NCBI GenBank assembly: GCA_028752905.1
Contig: JAQNBH010000011.1
Location: forward strand, 36,162,124 to 36,226,123
Direction: 5' to 3'
DNA length: 64,000 nucleotides
From: Cladorhizidae sp. MBARI D1340-BT2
Lineage: Eukaryota > Porifera > Demospongiae > Poecilosclerida > Cladorhizidae
Of the stretch, positions 1 through 11,784 are shown piece by piece (the stretch's first letter is position 1; every line of letters starts with the position of its first letter). The notes beneath the pieces were generated by a model that searched no databases, was not told the DNA's origin, and worked only from the letters and a program-made list of their open reading frames with translations. Position numbers and translations under genes: made by a program.

Positions 1-1114
1 TGGCTTGGATGTTGTTATGATGGGAGACTTCAATGCAAAGATTAGATTAGGGGAGGAGGACAACCCAAACAGTGAGGAACGAGGTTGTTGGAGTTGATTA
101 AGTTTGGAGGCTGATTGTAGGGAATGATTTGCAGTGCTGTAAGGTAGTGGGCAAGGGAATGTTTGGGCAAAAAAGTCGGTCATAGATAATTATATGTTGT
201 TTAGTAAAGCCATAGATGTAGCTAGAGTAGTAGTTGAAGACTCTGACAAGCTGGATGTGGGGTCAGACCAAACTATAGAGTACAAGAGAAGTACAAGTGA
301 GAAGAGTGACATAAATGGAGAGTTGACTATAGGCTAGACTGGGAGGAGTATCAGGAGGCAGAGGAGGAAATTGTCATAGGGTGGGAAGAGGAGCTGAGAG
401 AACTTGAGAAAGAGTTAGGAGGACACAGAAGAGTTGTGGTGTAGCTACATGTAGGAGGAAGGAGAAAGTTTTGGCTGCAGTGGAGAAAAATAGGAAGGAA
501 GAAGATTAGGATGAAGTGAGAGGGGTGGTGGTCGGTTAATTTTTGTATGAAGAAGAAGTGTAGGAAGTTAAGGGAAGCAAGGAAGGGAGAACAGGGGGAG
601 GGTAGATTGAGGCAACTATAGGATGACTAGAGAGAAGCAGAAAGGAAGTGAAAAGGAAAGAGAAGAAGGAATGGAGGAAGAGAACTATAAGGAAGATTAT
701 GGAGCAGGGTGGGACTAGTTGTAAGCTGTTTTGGAATGATTTCAGAGGAAAGAGGAAGGAGAGAAGGATAGGATGAGTGAGAGACAACGAGGGAAGGATG
801 GTAGGAAAAAGACAAGTTGTTGGAGGTGATGGCAAAACACTGGGAGGAGCTGCAGAGGCAAAAAAAAAAGGATGCCATAGTACCAGAAGCAGAGATAGGA
901 GATGTGAGTTGGCATGGGTTAGGTAAAGTAAGTTGGGATAAGGTAGTAGAGGTAAAGAAGTGTTTCAAGAGAGGAAAGGCACCAGGACTTGATGGAGAGA
1001 TGCTGATGTATGGAGTTAGAGGGTTAGTGGAGATAATGTTGAAGGTGATGAACGTGGCGATGAGTAGTAAGTGCTGCCCACTGGACCGGAAGAAGAGTTG
1101 GCTAGTACCCCCAC
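1..1114 (+). pseudogene. Non-LTR retrotransposon remnant, left half (endonuclease end to start of RT)
   Basis: From base 5 the + strand reads LDVVMMGDFNAKIRLGEED, the GDFNA motif of the APE-type endonuclease of non-LTR retrotransposons. About 190-280 reads VIDNYMLFSK and VVEDSDKLDVGSDQT, the C-terminal SVIDY and GSDH region of the same domain. About 817-1105 reads VKKCFKRGKAPGLDGEML, the conserved segment before RT motif 1 (G-K-A-P-G-x-D). Several stops and frameshifts separate these pieces, so it is dead. The element is cut at 1114 by a hAT insertion and resumes at 7915. It is also cut by the left edge of the window. Confidence 0.85.
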
Positions 1115-1405
1115 AGGGGCGGATCTAGACACTTGAATTGACAGTCTTCCAAGTTAATCATTTTATATCTGACTCCTATATCAGTGTGCTAACGGTGTGA
1201 TTTCTTTGTTCGTTCATTTATTGGTGCACCCAATTATAATCATTTGCTGTACATTGTTATATACTATAAAATAAAATAATTTTTTTAACTATATACCCTC
1301 ACTGCAAATCTACTCAGACTGTCTTTAACAACCACTATTTGAAACACATAATTATTTTAAATGATAGCCCTGAATAATATTATGGAATAATGAAAATGGG
1401 ACACA

Positions 1406-3224
1406 TTATAAGAATCTTAGACGACGTGGATGTTTACGTGCAAATACATTAAGAACTTCTTCAACATAAACTATATATAATGAACGTGGCAATCCATTAG
1501 GTCTTTCTTCCCCCATTGATGAGCGAATGTATGTTTTCAGCCTCTTGAGTGCTGAAAAAGAATGCTCGCACTCACATGTGCTGACAGAAAATGTGCAAGT
1601 GATCTTGAGCATCTTGGTGATGTTTGGAAATAGAATTTTGTCCATTACTTGCAAAGTCGCGAGAGCTGTTTTAGGTAAACAAACCTGATTGCTCCACCAT
1701 CTCTCCCGACAGATCAAGTTCATCAATAATAAAATCTGATTCAACATCATCAGCATAAGCATTGTAAAAGGCTATGAAATCCTTCTTCCAGGTTGTATTA
1801 AATATCACAGGTATCACTGCATTGCCACCTGGTATATGCTGTTGACCATCAGTAAATCTGTTACTGAGTTGAAGGATAATGTGGTCCAGAAAAGGTATAG
1901 ACAGACATCTCCTCCACACTCTCAGCAGGCACATTTCCTCTGTTTCTCTGTTGGCCACATAAACATGGAATCTTTATTTCTGTATCAAACTTTTCAGCCA
2001 CTTCCTCAGCAGTGTCAAGCCACTTTCTGTGGTTGTCTAAAACTTTAGCACGATCATCTTCAAGGGTCTTTTTTACAATTTCTACATTTCTATATGCCTG
2101 ATCAAGTTCAATTGACTTTCCCTGCAATTTGATAGTGAGGCCTCTGGTATATGCTCTTTGCAGACACAATCCAACATCAAGCACAGCCTGTCTCTTTGGA
2201 GAAAAGTTTAAACTTCTGTCATAGTGCCCATTATATTTCTCATCATCTGCAGTATAGATTTCTGTAAATTGAGAGGATTTTTTAATACAATATGTAGCTT
2301 TACCTGTATAGAACAAGCTTCACACACAAGTTAAGTTTATGGCTTGTGCAGTGGACATACACAACATAAGGATAGGATTGCTTAATCCTAGCAGCAGCTT
2401 CTCTTGTACTACCTGCCATATTACCTGCACCATCATAGCACTGTCCTCTACATAAATAGAATGAACAACAACAGTCAATTGTTCTATATTACTGCAATCG
2501 GTTGCCTCATCTCCCATTATAGTAAAGTATTTAGATATCTTGATATATTTTACTATCAAATCATGAATATATTCTCCACAGCAGTTAATAAGTTCATTTA
2601 AAAAAAAATTTGGCCTATGGGTATATATATACCCATTCTCTAGATGAGACTCCAAAATCTTGTCACCTGATTCAATTCGAAATTCCAGCTTCCGAAGTTA
2701 CTTTCTTCATCAAAATACTGACTATCATCTTTGTGACCACGCAGTGATATATTTTGCCTCCCACAAAATATTACAGTTTTCAAAATAGAAGATAGCTTAC
2801 TTCTATTTTCTTGAATGGTTTTAGCTACAGCTTGATCAAGTTGTTGCTGTACTGGTGTAGATTTGTTCTCCATGGACTTCCAAAATTCTCCAGCCATAAC
2901 TACTGCCATTTTATGAACTTCATAATTAGACTGGTGCTGTTTAAATTTTCGAGTTGCTGAGGTCCATGTATATAGAAGTATGTTTAAGAGCCTATCCAAT
3001 TTCAGACCCTTTTTACCAGTTTGTTTGGCAAATAATACACATGGGAGACAGTATGCACCATCCTTTAAAGCAGAGTATACTAACCATTGATATTGTTGAA
3101 GCCATTCATAATTAAATGCGCTCTTCTTACCGTACTCCTCCTTCTTGGGAAATGAAAACTTTTTATCAGGTTTCCAGACATCTGTAAGGAATTTGTACAC
3201 TTCTTCTTTATCATGGTAGTCCAT
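1406..3224 (-). pseudogene. hAT transposase pseudogene (ZMYM1 / TTF-type zinc finger class)
   Basis: Read from 3224 down. The start (MDYHDKEEVYKFLTDVWKPD; GAYCLPCVLFAK) is the TTF-type zinc finger region of ZMYM1-like hAT transposases. Next is ESHLENGYIYTHRPNFFLNE and IMGDEATDCSNIEQLT, the RNase-H-like core with the DEATD box. It then has LTIKLQGKSIELDQAYRNVE and SIPFLDHIILQLSNRF. The end is VSTCECEHSFSALKRLKTYI, the C-terminal hAT dimerisation motif. At least three frameshifts (near 2655, 2318 and 1900, plus one near 1680) break the frame, so no functional transposase is made. Confidence 0.85.
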
Positions 3225-3789
3225 GTTGTTAAATGTACCTATGTCTCATACCTGCACCTGATTTGCTGAACTCAGTGATGTAACCTTCTCACTGTTTCCT
3301 TGAGAGACAAGCTCAAGTAGATTCTGATGCTCATGTGAAGTACTCAGGTAAAACACCATTTATTCTACAGCACCATTGATTACAAAATAACAGTGACAAT
3401 TATCTAATTCCATAGATTGTAACTAGCATAATCTTCTAGCTATAGCAGTCAAGAGTTGCCAACTCTCACGCTTTTATGCTCTGGAGGCTCAGTCTCACGC
3501 CTAACCAAACAAACCTGGCGTGAGATTTGCCGACATTAGTGGCAGTCATCATAAAAAAAGTGACCACACCGACTGGTAGTGTAGTTTATTATTATTATTA
3601 TTATTGTGAATTTTACGGTACATTTGTGAGAATGTGAGTGATATATACGATGAAGATGTTGAGTCTGTTAATTATATACCATTGGCATAACAATAAGTTT
3701 TTTAAAGTTTTTTTTAATGATCTCAGCTATTTAGAGCCTTATATACATGATAACAATAATAGGTAGGATTAAGTTAGGCGAAGAATTGT
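3225..3789. other. Non-coding hAT interior between transposase and retrotransposon B
   Basis: No coding potential seen. It holds the presumed 5' region of the hAT transposase gene, a TTATTA microsatellite at about 3586-3606, and AT-rich sequence that may be the 3' UTR of retrotransposon B. Confidence 0.5.
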
Positions 3790-5750
3790 TTAATAAATCG
3801 TTTGAAGGAAGAGAGTGAGGACGAGGATCTAATGGAGGTTAGGAGTGAGTTCCAAAGAGCTGTGGCAGAGGGAACGAAGGAAGACTGCATGGATGCAGTG
3901 CGGGAGAATGGGATTATGATGTTCGATGGGTGGTATTGGAGAGAAGACATGAGCGGAGTAGGAGCTAATTGGATTCAGTCTGGAGGAAAATGGATGTAAT
4001 TGTTTATTATTTTGTAAATTAGAAGGAGCTTGGCCCGAGCACGTCTATTTGAGAGTGTAGGAAGTTTAAAGGTGGAGAGATTGGATGCATAGTCAGAAGT
4101 CCATTGGCGAGTACAGAGTCTGAGTGCAAAGTGCTGAATGTGTTCTGAGGATTTTGAATTACAAGAAGAGGGAGGAGGTGACCACACAGAGGAACAGTAA
4201 CTTAGATGAGGGAGAACTAATGTTGTGTAAAGTTTAATTAGCTTTAATTAGCATATGAGAGGATAAGTGATGGTAAAAGTTGCGATAAATTAATCATATT
4301 ATTTTCCTTGATTTAGTGCTAATGTGCAGGTTCCAGGTAAAAGTTACTCCTAAGTATGTAAATGAAGTGACGAGATCAAGGGGAGTACTATTGAGGACTA
4401 ATACAGTGGAGTATGAGGATGCGAGAGGTTTACGAGAGATCATCATGTACTTGCATTATTAGGAGACGGGAAGATAGCCATGATGATATAATGTCAATGT
4501 CTGATTGCACTGAATCTAAGGAAGAGGTTGAAGAGAATGGATGGGAGAGGAGGATGTCGTCTGCATAGAGAGTAAGTGTAGAAGATGTCAAGAGTGGGAG
4601 CTTTGCAATGTTGTTAATGTAAAGAACAAAGAGAAGAGGACCAAGAATAGATCCTTGAGGTACTCCAGAGGATGCATGACACGAAGAAGAGAGAGTACCA
4701 GAGATAGCGACATTCTGTGACCAGGCCGTAAGATAGGAAGTGAGCCAACAGAGGAGGTGAGAAGGAATATTGAGTGAGGACAGAGTGTTTAAGAGTAGTC
4801 TATGCGGCACAGAGTCAAAAGCTTTCTTGATGTCTAGAAAGACTGCACAGACAGAATCCAGGGAAGCAAACCAGGATTGAGTGAACGTACGTTAAGTATT
4901 GCTATTTCAGTAGACAGACCTGGGCGAAATCTGAACTGAACATTTGACAAAACATCTTGTATGGTGATAAGTTTGTGTAAATAATTAAATATGTGGCGTT
5001 CTAATACCTTGCTTATTAGGAGATTGGACGATAATCCTTGGGGAAAGACGAGGGTGGAGATGCTTTGGGAATAGGAACTACAAAGGAATGCTTCCAGTCA
5101 GTGGGTACACCAGTAGAGAGGGAGGAATTAAAGATAAGAGAAAGAGGAATTGATATGGATGCAGTTGTGGATATAAGCATTCTGGCAGAGATAGAATCAG
5201 GGCCAGTTGATTTCTCAGAGGGAATGCAAGTTAAAAGACTTACAATCTCGTCCGGTGAGCAGAGGAGCTCAGGTGGGCAAGGGAAGGGCGGAGGAGATGG
5301 TGTGTGATTACAGAGAGGTGGAGAAGACTTATTAAAACAGCTTCAGAAGAAGTGATTTAGAACCTCGGCTTTAGACAGAGGAGAAGCACAAGTTTGATCT
5401 TGGTAAGTAAGGGATGGAATGCAAGATATTTTTTAACCTAATTTCTTTAATGCTCTCCAAAAAGAACTAGAGTTGGGAGAAGATGATATTCCTTGGAAGA
5501 AGAAGTGTTTTGCCGAACGGAGGAGTGAAAGAGTGTGGTTACGGCAACGGCGATAGGCTGCTCAGGCATCAGCAGATCTGAGTGATTTGGCAGAGGAGTA
5601 TAATCTATTATAATTTTGATTTGTTTGAGAATGGAGTAGGAGATCTGCTGAAAGCCATTATAGATTAGGAGAGTGGGGGACAAACATGCATTTACTACAT
5701 GGACATAATAAGTGGAAGGTGCATGGATTATCGGGATCAAAGGTAGAGAG
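3790..5750 (-). pseudogene. Non-LTR retrotransposon B (CR1/jockey-like RT), 5'-truncated, inserted in the hAT
   Basis: Read from 5750 down: HTLSLLRSAKHFFF, then RPISLL with SKVLERHIF, FLDIKKAFDSVPHRLLLNTL, SGVPQGSILGPLLFVLYIN and LTLYADDILLSHPF. The YADD box is at 4556-4567. The C-terminus (LRLCTRQWTSDYASNL, RRARAKLLLIYKI, SATALWNSLL) ends near 3790. This is the RT and thumb/C-terminal part of a CR1- or jockey-like element. No endonuclease is present. Several frameshifts and stops make it inactive. A TTATTA run at about 3586-3606 may be its tail, though about 180 bp separate them. Confidence 0.82.
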
Positions 5751-7700
5751 AAATACAGACCATAAATGCTTATTTAATTTCAGTTTAATAGTAGCCATAG
5801 TCTGTTGCATATCTATAGGTGGAATGATGTTCCAGAGCCTGGGTATATAGTTGAGTAAAATAAAAGTGCCTGGAAAGATTATTACAGTGGTTGAGCTTTA
5901 GTGACTGTGATGATCGAGTGTTGGTGGAGGCAAAAGTTATGTGGCTCGATATATTGAAGCTGGTAGTTGTATTTTTTATGCTCCTTATGAAAAACATAAT
6001 GTCAGCAAGTTCAAAAAAATACATCAGTGGAAGAATCTTTACTTCAACAAGTCTAGACTTATAGTCCATGTGTAATTGTTTAGAACAAATTTTGTAGCAC
6101 GTCTTTGGATTCTTTCCAATGCCACAATATCTTTGATAAACTGAGGTCTCCAGAGAGGTGAACCATATACCAATTGAGATCTAACGAGTGCTAGATAAAG
6201 GTTCTTTGGGTTTCCACAGAGTTGACATGACTGAAGGTTCTACGTATTAGACCTAGGCACTTATATGCTTTACTTAAAATATGATTGTAGTGAAAATTCC
6301 ATCTCAGGTCATTCGATACGTATATACCAAGGTCTTTGTAGTGGTACACTGATGGTTGATGGTCATTAATGTTGTAAGGAAATGAGATCAGAGATGCTGA
6401 TTTTGGTATGAATTGGAGAAGAGCACATTTACCTACATTATAGGAGAGGTTGTTTTCAGAGCTACAGTGGGAAAGAGAGGAAAGATATCGTTGAAGATAT
6501 TGAGAACTGGTAGGACTAATTTAATAATTTAGTGTCAAACAGGAAAACTGTTGAATGTTGCACTGAGAGAGGCATGTCACTTACATATAATAAAGGACCA
6601 AGAATACTGCCTTGCGGCATGCCAGAGGTGACTGGTAATGGACCTGAATTATGTAGACATATTGGGAACGGGATGATAAGTAAGTCTTAAACCACAACAA
6701 ATTACCAATGATACCAGCACGCTCAAGTTTGATTAGCAATTCCTGATGGGAGACAGAATCGAATGCCTTAGAAATGTCTAGGTAGATAGTGTCAACTTGT
6801 ACTTCGTCTTCTAAGGAATTTCGTACCTGGTTAAGGAACATAAGTAACTGTTGAATAGAGGAGTGATGCTTACGGAAACCAAATTGCGAGTTAGTAATTG
6901 ATGGGCTGATGAAATAAAATATTTTATTGAAGATAATGCGTTCTAGTACCTTAGAGATGGAACACAACAGTGAAATATGTCTATAGTTGGTCGTTTGTGA
7001 CCTATCTCCAGACTTGACGATTGGAATAATGCGATGCATCTTCCATTCAGATGGAAGGCTATAGAACTGTAAGCACAGGGAGAAAAGGTGATGGATAGGG
7101 ATCCATAGCGCTATTGTACTTGTTTCAGTATTTGTGGTCCAATTTTATCTGGACCTGAGGCTTTCAAAAGGATTAGGTGACACTAGAACATTATATACCT
7201 CTTCCTCAGAGATAAAGATATCACTGAGAGACTTTGATAATGGAGAAGGATTAAGTGTAGTAGTAGGGGGTGAGCTGTTATATATAGAGTGAAAGTACAT
7301 GTTCAACAGCTCAGATGTGGCTGAGGTGGAACCAAATTGCAAGGTATTAGGAAAGGAATCTTTAATAGACAATCTATTAGAGGGAATACTACTTACCATG
7401 ATTCTAGCCTCCTTTGAGTTCAACTTTTGTTTTCCTCAGCTTGGTAGAATAGGGCAAGAATTTCTTCACATTATGGGTCTGTGTGTTTTGAAGCCTGATC
7501 TAATTTGTTGCAGTATTTTCAGCGGGAGAGAGGCGAAGGGTATCCTGGAGTCGATCCGGGTACCTGCCACAGTTAACAAATGAACAATCTACAGCGAAAT
7601 GCCCCACGGGGAACAAGCTACCATCTACTCGCACGCCAGACGTATCTACTATAATTATAGCCGATTCACACGCTAGCAATATCATAAAATTGGCAACGCA
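5750..7700 (-). pseudogene. Non-LTR retrotransposon A, 5'-truncated, inserted in the hAT
   Basis: A second, different RT on the minus strand. From about 7680 down: NVKKFLPYSTKLRKTK, ELLNMYFHSIYN, IPIVKSGDRSQTTNYRHISL, LDISKAFDSVSHQELL, then SGMPQGSILGPLL after a frameshift near 6650. The C-terminus (NLRSRLVEVKILPLMYFFEL-like, from 6069 down) ends around 5750, directly abutting element B. The residues differ from B throughout, so this is not a duplicate. The RT domain is incomplete: the YADD segment is not readable around 6500. Inactive. Confidence 0.78.
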
Positions 7701-7914
7701 GCATGATGGCTATTGCTAGAAGTAAGCTATCATTCTGTACTTGTGTTTGTGTTTAAAAAAAATCTTGAGCAGCTTTCTTCTTTTTTTTCCAAGCCAAGTT
7801 CCGAGTCTTCCTTTTGGCCTGTTATATTGTGGTGACCCTTTACCGATCAATTGAGGTCACCAAAAAATTTGACAGTCTTCTGGAACACTAAGGAAGACTG
7901 CCCAGATCCGCCAT

Positions 7915-9310
7915 AGCCCCACAAGGATGGTGACAAAGACCAAGTAGGAGGATTTCTTTAGGTTGTAGTGGAATGAAAATGTTTGTGAGAGTGTTGGCGA
8001 GTCGGTTTGCTGAGAATAGAATTTTTACGGAAGCACAGGGAAGATTCAGGAGTGGAGGAGATGTTAGGGCCAGTGGTTGGTGTTAAAAGAGGTCTTTGTG
8101 AAATGAGGAAGAGGGAGAAGAAGAATCCATATCTAGCCTTCCTGGACATAAGCAAGGGCATATGACAGTGTGTGGAGGGAGGGACTATGACGCAAGTTGA
8201 GGCAATATGGAGTGGAGGAGAAAGCTGCGAGGATATGTGAAGGATTGTATATTGGGTATTGAATGCAGAGAAGTCAAGGTGGTTTTCTATTGAGAATGAG
8301 CTTAGGCAAGGATGCCTTTTATCTTCAACGTCTATTTGATGGGAATGGGAGAGGAGTTGGAGTGAGTTGAGGTGTTGGTGTGGGGCACTTATATATGCAG
8401 ATGATGCAAAGGTGGCAGAGAGTGAGTTGGGAAGGTGACCTAGATGAGCAGGGTGAATGGGCAGGTGGATGTAGACATGAAGGATGGTGTGGGAGCTTCT
8501 AGTACATAGTGTGGAATATGCAGCCAAAGTGTGTTGGACAGAAGATGTAATGCTTGCAAGAAATTGGAGTTGGCACATATCGGAGCGAGGAAGAGATTGT
8601 TGAGGGGAAGAGAGGAGAGGAGGGAAGAGACGAAGGTTTTGTTTGGTAAGAGATTAGAGGTGTTAGAAGAAAGCAGATTGGTGAAAATAGTTGTAAATAA
8701 ACTAAGAGAGGATGAAGTAATTGGATGGTGGGAAGAAGATGGGATCTTGAGGAGGAAATATGAGCTAAACAATAGGTTTGTGTCATGGAAATTGTGTCAG
8801 TGGAAAGAAAGGGATGAAGGTGAGAAATGAGAAGGATTGGGAGGAAGAAGTAAGCAGTAAGACTACGTTGAAGTTGTATAAATTGGCACAAAAAATGGCA
8901 CAGGGTGGAGAAGTATGTGAGGATCATGCAGAGTCAGGAAGGTGCGAGGTTGTAATTTAGACTGAGGACTGCGTCAGCTTGGTTGTTAAAGGATAAGAAA
9001 TCGGAATAATTAGGGATGAGTAATGTATAATTTGTGATAGATCAGCAGGGGAAGATGTGGGACATTTCTTGATGACGTGGGGAATTTGAGAGGGATCGGT
9101 TGGTACTGGTGGATGAGGTGCGCAGAGTTGTCGCGGCTGGACGGTGGGTTTGGATGAATATGGAAGAGTGGGTAAGGATGATAAGGTGGCATTGTTGTTG
9201 GGGAATGGTGTGGAGGGAGTAAGTGATGCAAGGTGAGTGAGTGTATTATTTATTGGTTTCGAAAATGGTGGCAGAGGAGAAATAAGTTGTTGTATATATG
9301 GTGAGCTGAT
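7915..9310 (+). pseudogene. Non-LTR retrotransposon remnant, right half (reverse transcriptase and C-terminus)
   Basis: Continues the element broken at 1114. Translation resumes with HKDGDKDQVGG, then VRVLASRF, FTEAQGRFRSG, YLAFLDISKG, LRQGCLLS and LIYADDAKVAES. The YADD box of RT motif 5 is at 8394-8405. Further C-terminal matter includes LEESRLVKIV, KLREDEVIGWWEED and NEKDWEEEVSSKTTLKLYKL, and toward 9300 a degenerate Cys/His-like tail. It needs many frame changes and has internal stops. The right limit near 9310 is approximate. Confidence 0.83.
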
Positions 9311-9895
9311 GAATGGTGGTCCCCTCCCCCTCCTTGAACCAATAGATATTATTTTTGCAACTGTTACGAGTATTTACTTACACAATGTTGTGTGATGTAA
9401 CAGGCGCAACAGTGTTATAAATATGAACACTAATTACGTGTACTGTAAATAAAATTCTACTTTAGTAAAATTCCTTCACCCGTTACAGACCTACATAAAT
9501 CGGGAAGGGTCGCCAGTGACTGGGATCGGTACAAGTGAGAACGACCACGTTCATAGCTGAGGCGATCCCGAAGAACCCTGAAGCTCCAAAACTATCCCAA
9601 CCGCCCCCTAGGACCTCATACCAAAAATAAATAAATAAATTTACTGCACAGGCAGGCGAGAACAGGTTGCATGGTTGCTGGATAGTTACTAGTTTCCGTC
9701 GCTTGCCTATTTACAAGGGCATTTTCATCGCGCGGGTTAACGGGCCTCGTGGCGTTGATAACTCGCTTCGCTCCCTAATTATTGCAAACCACGCCCATCA
9801 AAACCTTGGTTGCAATGCCCACCCAACCGCACATCAACAGAAACGTAAGGTGGAAATTTACCTAGTCCTTTGAAGCTGTGGAGGTGTGTTTCGAC
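9311..9895 (+). promoter_or_regulatory. GLDC upstream flank, probable promoter and 5' UTR region
   Basis: This is the only sequence between the dead retrotransposon and the GLDC start codon, so the promoter and 5' UTR should lie here unless an upstream non-coding exon exists. The last 200 bp are richer in CpG than the surroundings (TTTCATCGCGCGGGTTAACG at about 9721). They include a CCACGCCC GC-box-like site near 9790 and GGTTGCAATG nearby. No TATA box is clear. An AAATA repeat sits at 9628-9641. The promoter call rests on position, not on a proven motif. Confidence 0.4.
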
Positions 9896-10129
9896 ATGCT
9901 AAGGATCTTCATGTCTCCTAGATGTGCCCTAGTCACTGGGTCTCAATCTTCCAGTCTTCTGGGGCGTAGGAATCGCATAAGAACTTTGCATAGACCCTTA
10001 TCTTCGACTTTTTCGCTTGGCCATGAACGTTTACATGAAGTTTTGCCCCCTTTGGAGTCCTTTACTAGACGACACATTGGTCCTTCACCTGAAGAGTTGC
10101 AAGCCATGCTCAAAGTCTGTGGACTAGAG
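9896..10129 (+). CDS. GLDC: GLDC exon 1: mitochondrial presequence and P-protein N-terminus
   Basis: Codes for residues 1-78 of the model. The first 40 or so residues are rich in Arg and Ser and lack acidic residues (MLRIFMSPRC, then GRRNRIRTLHRPLSS), as expected of a mitochondrial matrix presequence. They are followed by LPPLESFTRRHIGPSPEEL and MLKVCGLE, the conserved start of mature P-proteins. The ATG at 9896 is chosen because the frame upstream has no ATG (a GTG lies at 9878). A second Met at codon 6 is a possible alternative. The donor GTATGT is at 10130 and the exon ends in phase 0. The same frame stays open into the intron to 10201, but the homology stops at the donor. Confidence 0.92.
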
Positions 10130-11081
10130 GTATGTGGTACACACAAACCTCAGCCACTTATTTTTTTTAGCAAAGAAGGTGCATTGTTAGTTTTGAGGTG
10201 AAGACGTCCCACATTGATTTCGACTGTGAATTTTACAAAGTGCAGAAGTTGACGAGCCATATTTTGTCAGATTTAGACAATAATTATACATTGGGTGCAA
10301 AAAAAAAATTCTTGTAAATGTGAAAGTGTGATACATTTGAGGATAATTAACATAAAAGATGTTAATATTATTAGCAGGCATTGTTGAGTGAATCCACACC
10401 ACCTGACTGATTTTTTTTGTGTGTAAGCATTTGGAATGTGTGGTGTAACAATTATGAAAGAGCTGGAGTATGACATGACACTTAGTGGTTCCTTGTTCAG
10501 ACTACATAAGTTTTCCTTTGCCTTTCCTCCCCTCCCTTACACTGTCTTTCTTCTTCTTTTATTCAGGCATCCTCTCCCCTGCTCTTTCCTATTCTCCTTT
10601 ACCCACTTTTTGGTTTTAATTTAATTTTTATTTTATTTATCTTGACCACTTTCTTCTTCACCAAACTCCCAACCCTCATCTGAGGGCCTTGGTCATTAAA
10701 CTACTCTCTTTCTCTCTGTGCTCAACACTTATTTAATTAGGTATTATTTTTTTATCACATCATAACACTGACTAATTGTGCACGGCTTTTAGTGGATTTG
10801 CATCCCCTACCCTACCCGTAGATTGTGTAGTGTCGAGAGATGATTGAGTAATGATCATCAGTGCTAACCAATCATAACTATTGACACAGACTGTCCAAGT
10901 TCAGCCTTGACCCCAACATTAACTACGGTGGTGCTTGTTTGTCCAAATTTGTGAGCTGATACATTTTTTGTTAGCCATTTCCTTACACATTATTAAATGT
11001 ATGCACTGTATATATAGCCTTGTTGTTGTTGTTGTTGTTGTTTATTTACCAGTATACCTTTTCTGTTGTTATTTTATTTAG
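10130..11081 (+). other. GLDC intron 1 (952 bp)
   Basis: Non-coding. It contains pyrimidine-rich stretches (about 10515-10680) and a short TTG repeat at about 11022-11043, just 5' of the exon 2 acceptor. No transposon is recognised. Confidence 0.7.
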
Positions 11082-11160
11082 ACGATGGAAGAGCTCATGT
11101 CGAAGACAGTACCTATGAACATCCGTCTAGAACGACCGCTCAAGCTCGACCCTGCCAAAT
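11082..11160 (+). CDS. GLDC: GLDC exon 2
   Basis: Codes for residues 79-104 plus the first base of a split Ser codon. It reads TMEELMSKTVPMNIRLERPL then KLDPAK, matching the P-protein segment in which Glu-Leu and Lys-Thr-Val-Pro precede NIRL. The acceptor is TTTATTTAG before 11082 and the donor GTAGGT is at 11161. Only this donor keeps frame with exon 3. It is too short to stand out as an open frame and was found by walking the homology. Confidence 0.9.
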
Positions 11161-11784
11161 GTAGGTCTCAGAAAAAGTGATACAACTATAGTTTATGGAT
11201 GGGCCTGTTTATGGATGGGGCCTGTGATAGAAAGATGTTGAATTTGGGGGGGAAATGATGAAGATTTAAAAAAAAAATAGTCATTATACTTTTCCTATAG
11301 GCACAGTGTTAAGATATTCTCACGTATGCCACTAGTGGTTATTTAATGCTCTACTGCACATGTGCGTAGTCATTAACTACCGCATTCCATGAATTATGGC
11401 AACATTTTCCAGAAGCAGTTCTTTTGGATGTGCTTTTGGATGTAGCAGTGAAGCAATTTATTGACAGCAATGAAGCTATAGGTACCGGCAGGAAAATGTG
11501 CAGTATAGACGTGGTGTCCATCTCCACTGACCGATGGATGAATGGACCGACCGACCGACTTGTGTATGAAGTATACTGCTTCTTATGAGTATAGAATAAA
11601 CAATTATTACAGTTGTCGCAGCAAGTGAAAGTGCAGCATGCGAGTGAAATAACTCGCCATATTCCACTCTGACCTGTGTAATAATAGGATTTATCATGTA
11701 GCTATCTACTCCACTCATAGAGAATAGTACAAATAGAACTACTGTGATATTTTACCATATCGCGTACTTGTTATTACTCACTTC

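Larger units (their letters stand above)
1115..7914 (-). mobile_element. hAT-family DNA transposon, 6.8 kb with internal insertions
   Basis: The ends carry an imperfect terminal inverted repeat: AGGGGCGGATCT at the left and AGATCCGCC just before 7914, with CAGTCTTCC further inside both ends. The flanks are ACCCCCAC (1107-1114) and AGCCCCAC (7915-7922), an 8-bp target-site duplication with one mismatch, the size expected for hAT. The transposase relic is on the minus strand at the left. Much of the right part (about 3790-7700) is two later retrotransposon insertions. The reverse-transcriptase frame of the host retrotransposon reads across the empty site. Confidence 0.8.

Noticed and set aside
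3802..3999. Small + strand gene of 65 codons
   Set aside because: It is the shadow of the minus-strand C-terminus of retrotransposon B (SATALWNSLL and neighbours).
5038..5307. Small + strand gene of 89 codons
   Set aside because: Opposite-strand shadow of the RT region of retrotransposon B.
9500..9580. Possible structured RNA or tRNA-like fold (GGGTCGCC with GGCGATCCC)
   Set aside because: One short stem only; no tRNA arms or A/B boxes could be identified.
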